A stretch of 64,000 nucleotides of DNA, from the NCBI RefSeq assembly GCF_002933395.1, contig NZ_PKFN01000011.1, positions 1 to 64,000 of the forward strand. The letters run 5' to 3'. The notes beneath the pieces were generated by a model. It saw nothing but the letters and a program-made list of their open reading frames with translations, had not been told where the DNA came from and did not search any database. Within the stretch, counting starts at the first letter, position 1, and every line of letters starts with the position of its first letter. Both the position numbers and the translations under genes were made by a program. The DNA comes from Yoonia maritima. Its GTDB lineage: Bacteria; Pseudomonadota; Alphaproteobacteria; Rhodobacterales; Rhodobacteraceae. Positions 17,971 to 26,799 of the stretch are shown here, piece after piece.

Positions 17971-19116
17971 TTATGCAATCTTCAACAGCAGCTCTTTCGT
18001 GTTTTCGGCGGTCATTTCGATTGGGTTGCCGCCTGTGCTTGGATCGATGAGTGCGCCTGCGACTATTCTGTCGATGTCCGGGTTTTCGATGCCTAAGTCG
18101 CTCAGTGTTTTAGGGATGCCAAGCGACGCGTTCAGATCGTCGACGTAGCTGCAAAAGCCGTCAAATCCACCAGTGATCCCAATATAATTTGCTGCCATCT
18201 CCATCCGCTCGGCGATTGCTGGTTTGTTGAACTGAAGCACTGCAGGCATGCAGACGGCGTTCGTTGTGCCGTGATGCGTATGGTAGATTGCGCCGATGGG
18301 GTGTGACAGCGCGTGGATTGCGCCTAGGCCCTTTTGGAACGCTGTTGCGCCCATTGCTGCTGCGGACATCATGTTAGCGCGTGCTTCAATATCTGTACCG
18401 TCGGCGTAGGCACGGGGCAGGTATTCTTTGACCAAGCGCATCCCTTCGAGTGCGATACCTTGCGACATAGGGTGGTAGTGCGGTGAGCAGAATGCCTCTA
18501 CGCAATGCGCGAACGCATCTAGGCCAGTGCCTGCTGTGATGAACTTTGGCATGCCAACCGTCAGCTCTGGATCGCAGATGACCACGGATGGCAGGAACTT
18601 CGGGTGAAAGATGATTTTCTTTTCGGCTGTGACCGAGTTGGTGATCACGGATGCCCGGCCCACTTCGGACCCTGTCCCGGCAGTCGTAGGTACGGCCACA
18701 ATCGGCGCGATGGCATCCGCGTCTGCACGCGTCCACCAGTCGCCGATATCTTCAAAGTCCCATAGTGGGCGGGTTTGGCCAGCGTAGAACGCGACCAGTT
18801 TTCCCAGATCAAGACCCGAGCCACCACCGAATGCGACGACCCCGTCGTGTCCACCTTCGCGAAACGCTTTCACACCGGCCTCGGCATTCTTTTCGTTCGG
18901 GTTCGGGTCAACATCAGCAAAGATGGCGCGTCCCAAACCGGCGGCTTCAAGCAGATCAAGCGTCTTTGTCGTGATCGCCATGTCTGCCAGCCCGCGGTCG
19001 GTGACCAGCAGCGGTTTTTTGATACCCGCAGCGGCGCAAGCATCTGCGATCTCGGAAATGCGCCCTGCGCCGAAACGAATTGCGGTAGGGTAGGACCAGT
19101 TTGCAGTGATCGACAT
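17971..19116 (-). CDS. Iron-containing alcohol dehydrogenase
   Basis: 381 residues, normal for group III metal-dependent alcohol dehydrogenases. It has the NAD-binding GGGSGLDLGK, PTTAGTGSEVGRASVI, and the metal ligands in DAFAHCVEAFCSPHYHPMSQ and HALSHPIGAIYHTHHG. It interconverts an alcohol and an aldehyde with NAD(P). It starts 3 bases after the aldehyde dehydrogenase stop, so the two probably act in series: alcohol to aldehyde here, then aldehyde to acid. With the upstream glutamine-synthetase-like ligase, the substrate may be a gamma-glutamylated amino alcohol. Last gene of the operon. Confidence 0.93.
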   Translation of the reverse strand: MSITANWSYPTAIRFGAGRISEIADACAAAGIKKPLLVTDRGLADMAITTKTLDLLEAAGLGRAIFADVDPNPNEKNAEAGVKAFREGGHDGVVAFGGGSGLDLGKLVAFYAGQTRPLWDFEDIGDWWTRADADAIAPIVAVPTTAGTGSEVGRASVITNSVTAEKKIIFHPKFLPSVVICDPELTVGMPKFITAGTGLDAFAHCVEAFCSPHYHPMSQGIALEGMRLVKEYLPRAYADGTDIEARANMMSAAAMGATAFQKGLGAIHALSHPIGAIYHTHHGTTNAVCMPAVLQFNKPAIAERMEMAANYIGITGGFDGFCSYVDDLNASLGIPKTLSDLGIENPDIDRIVAGALIDPSTGGNPIEMTAENTKELLLKIA

Positions 19117-19119
19117 CGG

Positions 19120-20493
19120 TTAGGCCTTTTTCATGTGGTAGGATTTCGGACGTGTTAGGTTGTGGAACCCGATCACGGACAGACCGCCGCCGCGCCCGGT
19201 GTCTTTGCAACCAGTCCAGCATAGGGCGGGATCAAGGTAATCGGCCCGGTTCATAAATACGGTTCCGGTTTCTAGCTGATCGGCGATTGCCTCTGCGCGT
19301 TCGGTATCTGGCGTCCAAAGGGAGGCCGTCAGCCCGTAGTCGCAGTCGTTCATGAGAGCGATTGCCTCGGCGTCGGATTTCACGGGCATGATGCCGACGA
19401 CAGGGCCAAAGCTTTCTTCGCGCATGACACGCATGTCGTGGGTCACGTCGGTCAGGATTTGGGGCATCAGGTATGCGCCCCCATCTTGCGGGAACAACGC
19501 AGGATCGATGTGGGTCTTGGCACCTGCGGCAACGGCATCTGCAATTTGCGAACGAACACCATCGGCAAAGCGCACTTGCGCCACTGGCCCGATGGTTGTT
19601 TCCGGATCAAGAGGGTTGCCGAGTTTGTAGGTGCTGACGAGTGCGACGGCTTTTTCGACGAATGCCTCGAATAGGCTTTCGTGGACGTAAATCCGTTCGA
19701 TACCACAGCAGCATTGGCCAGAGTTGAACATTGCGCCGTCCATCAGTGTGTCGACAGCAGCGTCTAGATCAGCGTTTTCCATGACATAGCCGGGGTCTTT
19801 GCCGCCCAGTTCAAGGCCCATGTTAGTGAACGTGCCGGCCGCGGCCTTTTCCATCGCGGCGCCGCCTGCGACTGACCCGGTAAAGTTCACGAACCCAAAG
19901 GAACGTGTCGCAATAAGGTCTGATGTCGTTTGGTGATCAAGGAATACGTTTTGGAATACGTCGGCGGGCACGCCTGCGGCATGGAATGCCTCTGCCATGC
20001 GCTCACCTACAATCGGTGTTTGCGATGCGTGTTTTAGAACGACCACGTTGCCCGCGATCAGCGCGGGGGCAATTGTGTTGATCGCCGTCATGAATGGATA
20101 GTTCCAAGGGGCGACGACCAAAACGACCCCATGTGGCACGCGTTTAATCATGCGGCGGAATTTGTCGCTGTCTTCGACCATGGTCGGGGCAAGCGATTCA
20201 TGCGCGATGTCCGCCATATACTGCGCACGCTCGTTAAAGCCGCCAAATTCACCGCCATAGCGCACAGGGCGACCCATTTGCCAAGCAAGTTCCGGCACGA
20301 TGAGGTCGTTCATTTCACCGACCTTGGCGACACCAGCAAGCACCAGAGAAATACGTTCGTCTAGCGGGCGTGCGGCCCATTCGATTTGGACCGTCTTTGC
20401 GCGGGCGACGGCTGCGTCGGCCTCTACGCGGGTTAGGGTAGGGCGTTCGGCATAGACCGATCCGTCTACCGGAGAGATGCATTTGATAGTCAT
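19120..20493 (-). CDS. Aldehyde dehydrogenase, NAD(P)-dependent
   Basis: 457 residues with the ALDH signatures: PWNYPFMTAINTIAPALIAGN for cofactor entry, GLELGGKDPGYV with the general-base Glu, and NSGQCCCGIERIYVHE with the catalytic Cys within a CCC triplet. It oxidises an aldehyde to a carboxylate. Substrate is not readable from sequence. The gene lies between a glutamine-synthetase-like ligase (3 bases upstream) and an Fe-ADH (3 bases downstream), an arrangement resembling gamma-glutamyl amine or amino-alcohol catabolism (PuuC or IpuI-like roles). Confidence 0.92.
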   Translation of the reverse strand: MTIKCISPVDGSVYAERPTLTRVEADAAVARAKTVQIEWAARPLDERISLVLAGVAKVGEMNDLIVPELAWQMGRPVRYGGEFGGFNERAQYMADIAHESLAPTMVEDSDKFRRMIKRVPHGVVLVVAPWNYPFMTAINTIAPALIAGNVVVLKHASQTPIVGERMAEAFHAAGVPADVFQNVFLDHQTTSDLIATRSFGFVNFTGSVAGGAAMEKAAAGTFTNMGLELGGKDPGYVMENADLDAAVDTLMDGAMFNSGQCCCGIERIYVHESLFEAFVEKAVALVSTYKLGNPLDPETTIGPVAQVRFADGVRSQIADAVAAGAKTHIDPALFPQDGGAYLMPQILTDVTHDMRVMREESFGPVVGIMPVKSDAEAIALMNDCDYGLTASLWTPDTERAEAIADQLETGTVFMNRADYLDPALCWTGCKDTGRGGGLSVIGFHNLTRPKSYHMKKA

Positions 20494-20496
20494 GGT

Positions 20497-21861
20497 TCAG
20501 GCCCTTTCAAAACCGCGTGCGATTTCCCAGTCGGTCACCACACGGTCAAATTCTTCTTGTTCCCATTCCGCAGCGCGCGTGTAGTGATCGATTACATCGT
20601 CGCCCATGACGTCGCGCAGGAATTTCGAATTACGGAGTGTTTCGGTTGCTTTGCGCAAAGTCTGGGGAATGTCACCAGCTTTGGCATCTTCATAGACATC
20701 ACCTGTGGTAGCAGGCGCAAGAGGCATTTTATCTTCGATGCCCTTGATCCCTGCGGCAAGCATAGCGGCCTGGGCAAGATAGGGGTTCAGGTCCGACCCT
20801 CCAATCCGACATTCAACGCGAACGCCCTTGGTGCCATCACCACAAAGGCGGAACCCAGCGGTGCGGTTGTCAATCGACCAGACCGTTTTTGTAGGGGCAA
20901 AGGTGCCTTTGGAAAACCGTTTATAACTGTTCACATAGGGTGCCAGAAAATAGGTGTAATCGGGTGCATAAGCGATCAGCCCGGCCATGTAATGTTCCAT
21001 GAGTTCAGACATGCCCAGTTTGGCGTCCTCGTCATAGAATGCAGGCTTTCCATCGACCCAAAGCGACTGATGCACGTGCGAAGATGATCCAACGCGGTCA
21101 TGGCTCCATTTCGGAAGGAAGCTGGCGGCGTGGCCCTGTTGCCAGGCGATTTCTTTGATCGCGTGTTTCGCAATCGAATGGTGATCTGCGCAATCCAGTG
21201 CAGCGGCGTAGCGGATGTTTAGCTCTTCTTGGCCCGCTTCTGCCTCGCCCTTTGAATTTTCAATCGGGATGCCCGCAGCATATAGATGGTTGCGGATTGG
21301 GCGCATGACGCCTTCTTCTTTGGTGGTCTGAAGGATGTGGTAGTCTTCGTTATAGCCGCTAATAGGTTCGAGATCACGGAACCCCGATTTGCGGATTTCA
21401 TCAAAGCTTTTCGCGAAAAGGAAAAACTCCAACTCTGTGGCCATCATCGCGTCGAACCCAAGCGCCTTGAGCCGATCAATTTGCTTTTTCAGTATAGCGC
21501 GGGGGGAATGCGGGACCGGTTCATGCGTGTGATGATCGAGCACGTCGCACAGAACCATCGCGGTTCCTTCTAGCCATGGCACCATCCGAATGGTGCTTAG
21601 GTCGGGTTTCATCACATAGTCGCCATAGCCCGACTGCCAACTGGTTGATGCGAAACCGCTTGGCGTTGCCATCTCAAGGTCAGTGGCAAGCAGATAGTTG
21701 CAGCAATGTGTTTCGTTAAACGACGTTTCCACAAAGTTGGCCGCGTGAAACCGTTTGCCCATCAGGCGCCCTTGCATATCTACAAGGCAGGTCAGAACCG
21801 TATCAACCGTGCCGTCTGCGACGCGGGATTTCAGATCATCGAATGTCAGATTGCCGGGCAT
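20497..21861 (-). CDS. Glutamine-synthetase-family ligase (gamma-glutamylamide synthetase-like)
   Basis: 454 residues from the ATG at 21861, which has AAGGA 8 bases upstream; the longer frame would begin inside a stem-loop. Glutamine synthetase motifs are present: GSSSHVHQSLW, NSYKRF and NRTAGFRLCGDGTKGVRVECR near the C-terminal half. Its length and divergence place it with GlnA-like amine ligases (PuuA, IpuC type), which join glutamate to an amine with ATP, and not with the ammonia-assimilating GlnA. In an operon with an aldehyde and an alcohol dehydrogenase and a TRAP transporter, it would activate an imported amine as its gamma-glutamyl amide. Confidence 0.85.
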   Translation of the reverse strand: MPGNLTFDDLKSRVADGTVDTVLTCLVDMQGRLMGKRFHAANFVETSFNETHCCNYLLATDLEMATPSGFASTSWQSGYGDYVMKPDLSTIRMVPWLEGTAMVLCDVLDHHTHEPVPHSPRAILKKQIDRLKALGFDAMMATELEFFLFAKSFDEIRKSGFRDLEPISGYNEDYHILQTTKEEGVMRPIRNHLYAAGIPIENSKGEAEAGQEELNIRYAAALDCADHHSIAKHAIKEIAWQQGHAASFLPKWSHDRVGSSSHVHQSLWVDGKPAFYDEDAKLGMSELMEHYMAGLIAYAPDYTYFLAPYVNSYKRFSKGTFAPTKTVWSIDNRTAGFRLCGDGTKGVRVECRIGGSDLNPYLAQAAMLAAGIKGIEDKMPLAPATTGDVYEDAKAGDIPQTLRKATETLRNSKFLRDVMGDDVIDHYTRAAEWEQEEFDRVVTDWEIARGFERA

Positions 21862-21885
21862 TATCGTGTCCTTTTGGGTGGAAGT

Positions 21886-21908
21886 GGCCCCGAACATGAT
21901 CCGGGGCC
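21886..21908 (-). other. Stem-loop between dctP and the glutamine-synthetase-like gene
   Basis: GGCCCCG (21886-21892) pairs with CGGGGCC (21902-21908) around a 9-nt loop. No T-run follows, so it is more likely a 3'-end stabilising or processing structure for the dctP message than a terminator. Confidence 0.6.
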
Positions 21909-21942
21909 GCTAAGTTCGTTTAGGATATCGTCGACAATCAGC

Positions 21943-22974
21943 TTAGCCGTAGCGGTAAGGACGTCCAGCTTTGAGCATGTCCGCGTTGTATTGTTTGAAG
22001 ATATCGACCACGCGGCGTTTCACGTCGCTTTCGGCTGCGATTTCTTCCCAGAAGTCTTGGGCTTTGGCTTCGACTGTTGCCCATTCCTCGTCTGGGATCG
22101 TGGTCAGTTCCATCTTGGTGCCATTGACGCGCAGGTTTGCTTCGCCACCCCAGTACCACCACTGACGATAGTAATGTGATTGGTCACAGCAGACGCGGAA
22201 CAGCGTTTGCAAATCTTCGGGCAATTCGTTCCAACGATCCATGTTGGCGAAGAACGACCCAGCCCAAGCACCAGAGATGTTGTTGGTCAGGAAGTAGTTG
22301 GTCACGTCAGCCCAACCAACGGTGTAGTCCTCGGTGATGCCCGACCATGCGATGCCGTCAAGTTCGCCAGTCTGCACCGCGACTTCGATATCTTCCCAAG
22401 GTAGGTTCACAGGAACAACCCCAAACTGGGACATAAAGCGGCCAGCTGTTGGGAAGGTAAAGATGCGCTTGCCTTCAAGATCAGCAAGGCTGCGGATCGG
22501 GTCTTTGGTAGCAAAGTGGCAAGGATCCCAAGAACCCGCACTGATGTGTTTCACGCCGACGGCGGAATACTCTTCGTCCCAGATTTCGTTCAGGCCGTAT
22601 TGGTTGAACAGCACAGGCACGTCCAAAGAATAGCGTGAACCAAACGGGAAGTAGCCGCCGAAAACGGTAACCTCGGTCGGGGACGCCATTGAATCGTCGT
22701 CAGATTGCACCGCATCAATTGTGCCGCGCTGCATGGCTTGGAACAATTCGCCGGTCGGGACCAGCTGATCTGCATAGAACAGTTCAATCTGCATACGGTC
22801 GCCAGCGATCTGGTTGAACATCTTAATCGCAGGATCAATCACGTGCTCGGCTAATGCGGCACCAGCATAGGTCTGCATCCGCCATTTAATTGTGCTTTGG
22901 GCAAGCGCGGGCGTCGCCAGCGCTGCGGGGGCGGCAACAGCGGCCCCTTGGATAAACTTACGTCTCGTTGTCAT
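21943..22974 (-). CDS. TRAP transporter substrate-binding protein (DctP family)
   Basis: 343 residues with a Tat-type signal (TTRRKFIQGAAVAAPAALATPALAQ) followed by a DctP/TakP fold: ELFYADQLVPTGELFQAMQRGTIDA, KDPIRSLADLEGKRIFTF and the carboxylate-binding region FMSQFGVVPVNLPWEDIEVAVQTGELDG. It captures the substrate in the periplasm and hands it to DctQM. Family resemblance is to the group annotated mannitol/chloroaromatic or 2-oxo-acid TRAP binders; the ligand is unknown. AGGAG lies 9 bases before the ATG. It is downstream of dctQ and dctM and followed by a stem-loop. Confidence 0.92.
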   Translation of the reverse strand: MTTRRKFIQGAAVAAPAALATPALAQSTIKWRMQTYAGAALAEHVIDPAIKMFNQIAGDRMQIELFYADQLVPTGELFQAMQRGTIDAVQSDDDSMASPTEVTVFGGYFPFGSRYSLDVPVLFNQYGLNEIWDEEYSAVGVKHISAGSWDPCHFATKDPIRSLADLEGKRIFTFPTAGRFMSQFGVVPVNLPWEDIEVAVQTGELDGIAWSGITEDYTVGWADVTNYFLTNNISGAWAGSFFANMDRWNELPEDLQTLFRVCCDQSHYYRQWWYWGGEANLRVNGTKMELTTIPDEEWATVEAKAQDFWEEIAAESDVKRRVVDIFKQYNADMLKAGRPYRYG

Positions 22975-23023
22975 TATATTGTCTCCTAGGTTGGGAAAAA
23001 TGGCCCACTTTGCGGGGCTCTTA

Positions 23024-24352
23024 TTAAGGGTTGTTGTAAATATAATCGGGCAGCCAAGTCGCGAGGCCGGGGAAAACCATCACAAGGATCAAGGCAAAGA
23101 CCATGACCAATACGAAAGGGGTGATCGAAGAATAGATATCGCGCAGGGAGATTTCAGGCGGAGCCATCGCCCGCATCAAGAACAGGTTATAGCCGAATGG
23201 CGGCGTCATATAAGCAATCTGAGTCGTGATTGTATAAAGGATACCGTACCAGATCAGATCGAACCCTAGTTCGCCAACCAGCGGTACGTAAAGTGGCGCA
23301 ACGATGACCAGCATCGCAGTGTCATCTAGGAACGTCCCCATCACGATAAAGCTAAGCTGCATCAGAATTAGGATCGTCCAAGGCGACAGGTTTAGCTTTT
23401 CGGTGAATAGGCTCTCAATCGCTTTGACCGCGCCCAGCCCGTCAAACACCGCCCCGAACGCCAGCGCCGCCAGAATGATCCACATGAACATACAGGTGAT
23501 GCCCAACGTATTGCGGACCGAGTTTTCAAAGACTTCGCGCGTCATGCGCCCTTTGATGACCGCAGCAACAAAGGCGGCGATGGCACCAATTGCAGAGCTT
23601 TCGACAAGCGATGTCCAGCCGCGCACGAAAGGGATCATCATCACGGCAAAGATGATAAGTGGAAGCAGCCCGGCGCGTAGCAGGCGCATTTTTTCTGCGC
23701 GTGGTATATCGCGTTCCTCAGCGGGCAGGATTGGCCCCAGATCGGGGTTCATCCGGCAACGGATCACGATATAGGCGATAAATAGTCCTGCCATCATCAG
23801 GCCCGGTACGATCCCGGCAAGCCAAAGCTGGCTAACTGGTTGCCGCGCAATCATTGCGTAAAGAACAAGCACGACAGAGGGTGGTACAAGAATGCCTAAC
23901 GATGATCCGGCTTGGATCACCCCCGTGACCATGCGTTTATCGTAACCGCGTTTTAACAGCTCGGGCAGCGCAATCGTTGACCCAATCGCCATGCCGGCCA
24001 CCGACAATCCGTTCATCGCCGAAATAAGCACCATTAGCCCGATTGTCCCAATGGCCAGACCGCCGCGCAGGCCGCCCATCCAGACATGAAACATCTTGTA
24101 CAAGTCATCGGCAATTTTGGATTCCGACAGCACGTACCCCATGAAGATGAACATCGGCAGGGTCAGAAGCGGGTACCATTTCATCAGCTTCATCGCGGCA
24201 GAGAACCCGATGTCAAATCCGCCCTTGTCACCCCAAAGCAGTAAGGCAGCGACGACAGCAACAAAGCCAATCGCACCAAACACCCGCTGCCCTGTTAGCA
24301 GCATCAGCATCATGGTGGAAAACATCAAAGTGGCGATTAATTCGTAAGACAT
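23024..24352 (-). CDS. TRAP transporter large permease (DctM)
   Basis: 442 residues with about twelve membrane helices and DctM motifs such as GMAIGSTIALPELLKRGYDKRMVTG and GSSLGILVPPSVVLVLYA. It is the Na+-driven translocation subunit of the TRAP complex. Its ATG shares one base with the stop of dctQ (TGATG), giving translational coupling. Works with the small permease and the binding protein on either side. Confidence 0.95.
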   Translation of the reverse strand: MSYELIATLMFSTMMLMLLTGQRVFGAIGFVAVVAALLLWGDKGGFDIGFSAAMKLMKWYPLLTLPMFIFMGYVLSESKIADDLYKMFHVWMGGLRGGLAIGTIGLMVLISAMNGLSVAGMAIGSTIALPELLKRGYDKRMVTGVIQAGSSLGILVPPSVVLVLYAMIARQPVSQLWLAGIVPGLMMAGLFIAYIVIRCRMNPDLGPILPAEERDIPRAEKMRLLRAGLLPLIIFAVMMIPFVRGWTSLVESSAIGAIAAFVAAVIKGRMTREVFENSVRNTLGITCMFMWIILAALAFGAVFDGLGAVKAIESLFTEKLNLSPWTILILMQLSFIVMGTFLDDTAMLVIVAPLYVPLVGELGFDLIWYGILYTITTQIAYMTPPFGYNLFLMRAMAPPEISLRDIYSSITPFVLVMVFALILVMVFPGLATWLPDYIYNNP

Positions 24353-24921
24353 CAGATCGTTTCGCCCTTAATGCGCAGCACGTCTTTGCAAAGTTCGGAT
24401 GTGCACTGCAGCAGCATCAAGAACAGCCCGGTCACCATGATGGATTTGATTGGCCAAAGGTATGGACGCCACGCCGTTGATGCGCGTTCCATCCTACCGA
24501 TTTCTTCTGAACCTGTGACTAGGCCGCCAAAGAACGAAAACGGTTCAGTACCCCAGTACCCCAGTGAATACGCGGTCGAGCTAACGGCCCCGTAAAGAAG
24601 CACGCATAGATAAAAGATTAACAATAGCGCAGTGAAGACATCAAACCACGCCTTTTTGCGCGTGGACCATTCACCATAAAGCAGGTCCATTCGCACATTC
24701 GACCCAAGCTGGATCGAATACGGGCCGCCTAAAATATAGTAGCCGACCATCACAAACTGCGCCATCTCAAGCGTCCAAAGCGAAGGCATAAAGAATGTCT
24801 TACTGATCGAAGACCAAAGCAGAATCCCCATCAAGACAAATATCCCGTACATAGCGATACGCCCGATACGGTGATTGATCGCGTCAACGACACGGATATA
24901 CCCGAACATTATGCCACGCAT
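24352..24921 (-). CDS. TRAP transporter small permease (DctQ)
   Basis: 189 residues from the ATG at 24921, picked for AAGGA 8 bases upstream; an in-frame ATG at 24909 is the alternative. Four membrane helices (about 17-37, 52-70, 92-115, 155-177) and the pattern LEMAQFVMVGYYILGGPYSIQLGSNVRMDLLY are typical of DctQ. The start lies inside the end of the amidohydrolase gene (13-base overlap), so all genes of the operon are tightly linked. Confidence 0.9.
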   Translation of the reverse strand: MRGIMFGYIRVVDAINHRIGRIAMYGIFVLMGILLWSSISKTFFMPSLWTLEMAQFVMVGYYILGGPYSIQLGSNVRMDLLYGEWSTRKKAWFDVFTALLLIFYLCVLLYGAVSSTAYSLGYWGTEPFSFFGGLVTGSEEIGRMERASTAWRPYLWPIKSIMVTGLFLMLLQCTSELCKDVLRIKGETI

Positions 24922-25679
24922 TGAACGGTTCCTTGTGCGCCGATCGCTGCGACAGCATCGACAAGCCAACTGGCGATCATATCACCCATTGCATTCTGTT
25001 GATCTTTGGTTTGGATCAGGTCGTTCCTGATTTCGAGCATCACATTCAGGTGTCCGCCCGGCAAAGCGTGTTCACGTAGCGTGTGGGTTACGCCGTTGTC
25101 TGGGCCATACGGGTCATTACGTAAAACCACTGCATTTGTGTGTGCGGTTGCTGTGTTCAGCATCGCATCTGCCAACCGGGTGTCACGATCATGAAGCACA
25201 CCAATTTCGACGTGACGTTTTTGACCATAATAAATAGGGGTAAAGCTGTGAATTGTGACAATAATAGGCGCAGTGGTCTTATCAACCTGTTCTACGACAG
25301 CTTTGCGGAACGGTTCGTAATACATCTGCGTGCGTTGCTCTCGTGCCACAGGAGTGAGGTTGAAATTGCCCGGGATGTCGATGACTTCGCTACGTGCGGG
25401 CATGGCGTCAGGCGCGCTGGGCGGACGATTACAGTCGTAGACCAGACGCGAAACATTACTTGCGATCAACACAGCGTCCAGCTTGCGTGCGATCCGCAGC
25501 GATACCCCCAAAGCACCGGGATCCCAAGCAGCATGGCTATCACGTGCCTTGAGAGGCAGGCCAAGATGGTTCAATGCATCAGGGATATAATGCGACGCGT
25601 GTTCGCATATCAAAACGGCAGCAGACCCACCCGTGGGGTTCACAATTTGCACCGTGTCGATTGCCTGGTTTTGTGTCAT
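24909..25679 (-). CDS. N-formylglutamate amidohydrolase-family protein
   Basis: 256 residues from the ATG at 25679, preceded by GGAG; the longer frame reaches into the regulatory gap. It has the PF05013 features ICEHASHYIPD, SHAAWDPGALGVSLRIA, SRLVYDCNRPPSAPDAMP and TIHSFTPIYYGQKRHVEIGVLHD. HutG-type members hydrolyse N-formylglutamate. Here no histidine-utilisation genes are present; instead the gene heads an operon with a TRAP transporter and a gamma-glutamyl ligase, so it may hydrolyse another N-acyl or gamma-glutamyl compound. It is divergent from an RpiR regulator. Confidence 0.88.
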   Translation of the reverse strand: MTQNQAIDTVQIVNPTGGSAAVLICEHASHYIPDALNHLGLPLKARDSHAAWDPGALGVSLRIARKLDAVLIASNVSRLVYDCNRPPSAPDAMPARSEVIDIPGNFNLTPVAREQRTQMYYEPFRKAVVEQVDKTTAPIIVTIHSFTPIYYGQKRHVEIGVLHDRDTRLADAMLNTATAHTNAVVLRNDPYGPDNGVTHTLREHALPGGHLNVMLEIRNDLIQTKDQQNAMGDMIASWLVDAVAAIGAQGTVQCVA

Positions 25680-25735
25680 ATGCTCTCCGTTAGGAATAAA
25701 CTGCTTGCTCGCTGTGCGACATGTCAACAAAATTC

Positions 25736-25751
25736 TGTTATATTTGTAACA
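25736..25751. promoter_or_regulatory. Candidate RpiR operator in the divergent promoter region
   Basis: TGTTA-N6-TAACA, an inverted repeat between the amidohydrolase gene and the RpiR regulator. A further TTGTTAT half-site lies at about 25764-25770. Its position between the two divergent starts fits control of both. Confidence 0.45.
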
Positions 25752-25795
25752 AGGTGAACTGCTTTGTTATTTTTTTAATCAAAACGAGGGCGGTC

Positions 25796-26668
25796 ATGTC
25801 TGACGGAGTTCTTACGATTGCAGATCGTATTCATAATAAGCTGGATGATCTGACGCGTGCAGAACGGCAATTGGCGCATTCAATTCTTGAAAACTATCCG
25901 GCGTCAGGTTTGGGTCCGCTTGCCGCGTTAGCCAAAGGCGCAGAGGTATCGGTGCCGACAGTTGCGCGCATGGTGCAGAAGCTAGGCTTTAACGGATATC
26001 CGGAATTTCAGGCAGAGCTGCGTGAAGAACTAAGGGCAAAGGTGCAGAACCCTATTGCGAAACATGATACGTGGGCTGAGGGCGCACCGTCCGGTCATGT
26101 TCTTAATCAATTCACCGATGCAGTCATTGATAATATTCGGCACACGCTGGGACAGATCGCGCCCGCAAAATTTGATGAAGCCTGTGCTATGGTCGCAGAT
26201 CAAACAAAGTCGCTTTATATCGTGGGCGGGCGTGTTACGCATACGTTGGCCGAATATCTGTTTCTACATACGCAGGTCATTCGTCCACGGGTGACACATG
26301 TTCAATCGACGTCAAACACATGGCCGCATTACCTGCTAGATGTTGCCGAGGGCGATGTTTTTGTGATCTTTGACGTCCGGCGTTACGAGAATAACACCTT
26401 GAAACTGGCTGAAATGGCACATGCGCGTGGTGCTAAAATCATCTTGTTTACGGATCAATGGCGGTCACCAGTTCACCAGCTTGCTCATATCAGCTTTAGC
26501 AGTCGGATTGTCGTGCCATCTGCGTGGGATTCGGCCGCGACAACGATGCTACTTGTGGAAACTATGATTGCGGCTGTCCAGAATATCGATTGGGACGGCA
26601 CAAAAGAGCGCATGGAGCGGCTTGAGGAAATGTTTGATCAGACCAAGCTGTTTCGCAAGTTTACCTAA
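25796..26668 (+). CDS. MurR/RpiR-family transcriptional regulator
   Basis: 290 residues from the ATG at 25796, with GAGGG 6 bases upstream; the longer frame would overlap the divergent gene's promoter. The N-terminal HTH_6 domain (~5-80: LTRAERQLAHSILENYPASGLGPLAALAKGAEVSVPTVARMVQKLGFNGYPEF condensed) is followed by a SIS sugar-phosphate-binding domain (~125-255, YIVGGRVTHTLAEYLFLHTQ and VFVIFDVRRYENNTL). In roseobacters RpiR proteins next to TRAP/catabolic operons usually repress them until an intermediate appears. A palindrome follows 28 bases after the stop. Confidence 0.92.
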   Translation: MSDGVLTIADRIHNKLDDLTRAERQLAHSILENYPASGLGPLAALAKGAEVSVPTVARMVQKLGFNGYPEFQAELREELRAKVQNPIAKHDTWAEGAPSGHVLNQFTDAVIDNIRHTLGQIAPAKFDEACAMVADQTKSLYIVGGRVTHTLAEYLFLHTQVIRPRVTHVQSTSNTWPHYLLDVAEGDVFVIFDVRRYENNTLKLAEMAHARGAKIILFTDQWRSPVHQLAHISFSSRIVVPSAWDSAATTMLLVETMIAAVQNIDWDGTKERMERLEEMFDQTKLFRKFT

Positions 26669-26696
26669 GCGAACCCCCATTATTTATGAAATGAGC

Positions 26697-26719
26697 GAAC
26701 AAAAATTCAATTTTTGTTC
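26697..26719. repeat. 23-bp perfect A/T-rich palindrome after rpiR
   Basis: GAACAAAAATT-C-AATTTTTGTTC, 11-bp arms with one central base. Folded with a 5-nt loop it gives a weak hairpin followed by TTT, so it may end the rpiR transcript; equally it may be an operator for a dimeric regulator. Confidence 0.55.
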
Positions 26720-26775
26720 TTTATGAATGCTGCGTTGCGGCGTCAAATTTTGCGCGTAACCTAATAATCCCCTTG

Positions 26776-26791
26776 CCGAAACCGGTTTCGG
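26776..26791. promoter_or_regulatory. LacI-family operator CCGAAACCGGTTTCGG
   Basis: A perfect 16-bp palindrome with the central CG typical of LacI/GalR operators, 9 bases before the ATG at 26800 of a LacI-type gene. This implies autoregulation and control of the whole downstream sugar operon. Confidence 0.85.
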
Positions 26792-26799
26792 AACGAACT

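Noticed and set aside
25721..25795. N-terminal extension of the RpiR regulator
   Set aside because: It would overlap the divergent gene's leader and lacks a ribosome site, while ATG 25796 has GAGGG at good distance.
26773..26799. Earlier start of the LacI-type regulator
   Set aside because: It would place the operator palindrome inside the coding region and lacks a ribosome binding site.
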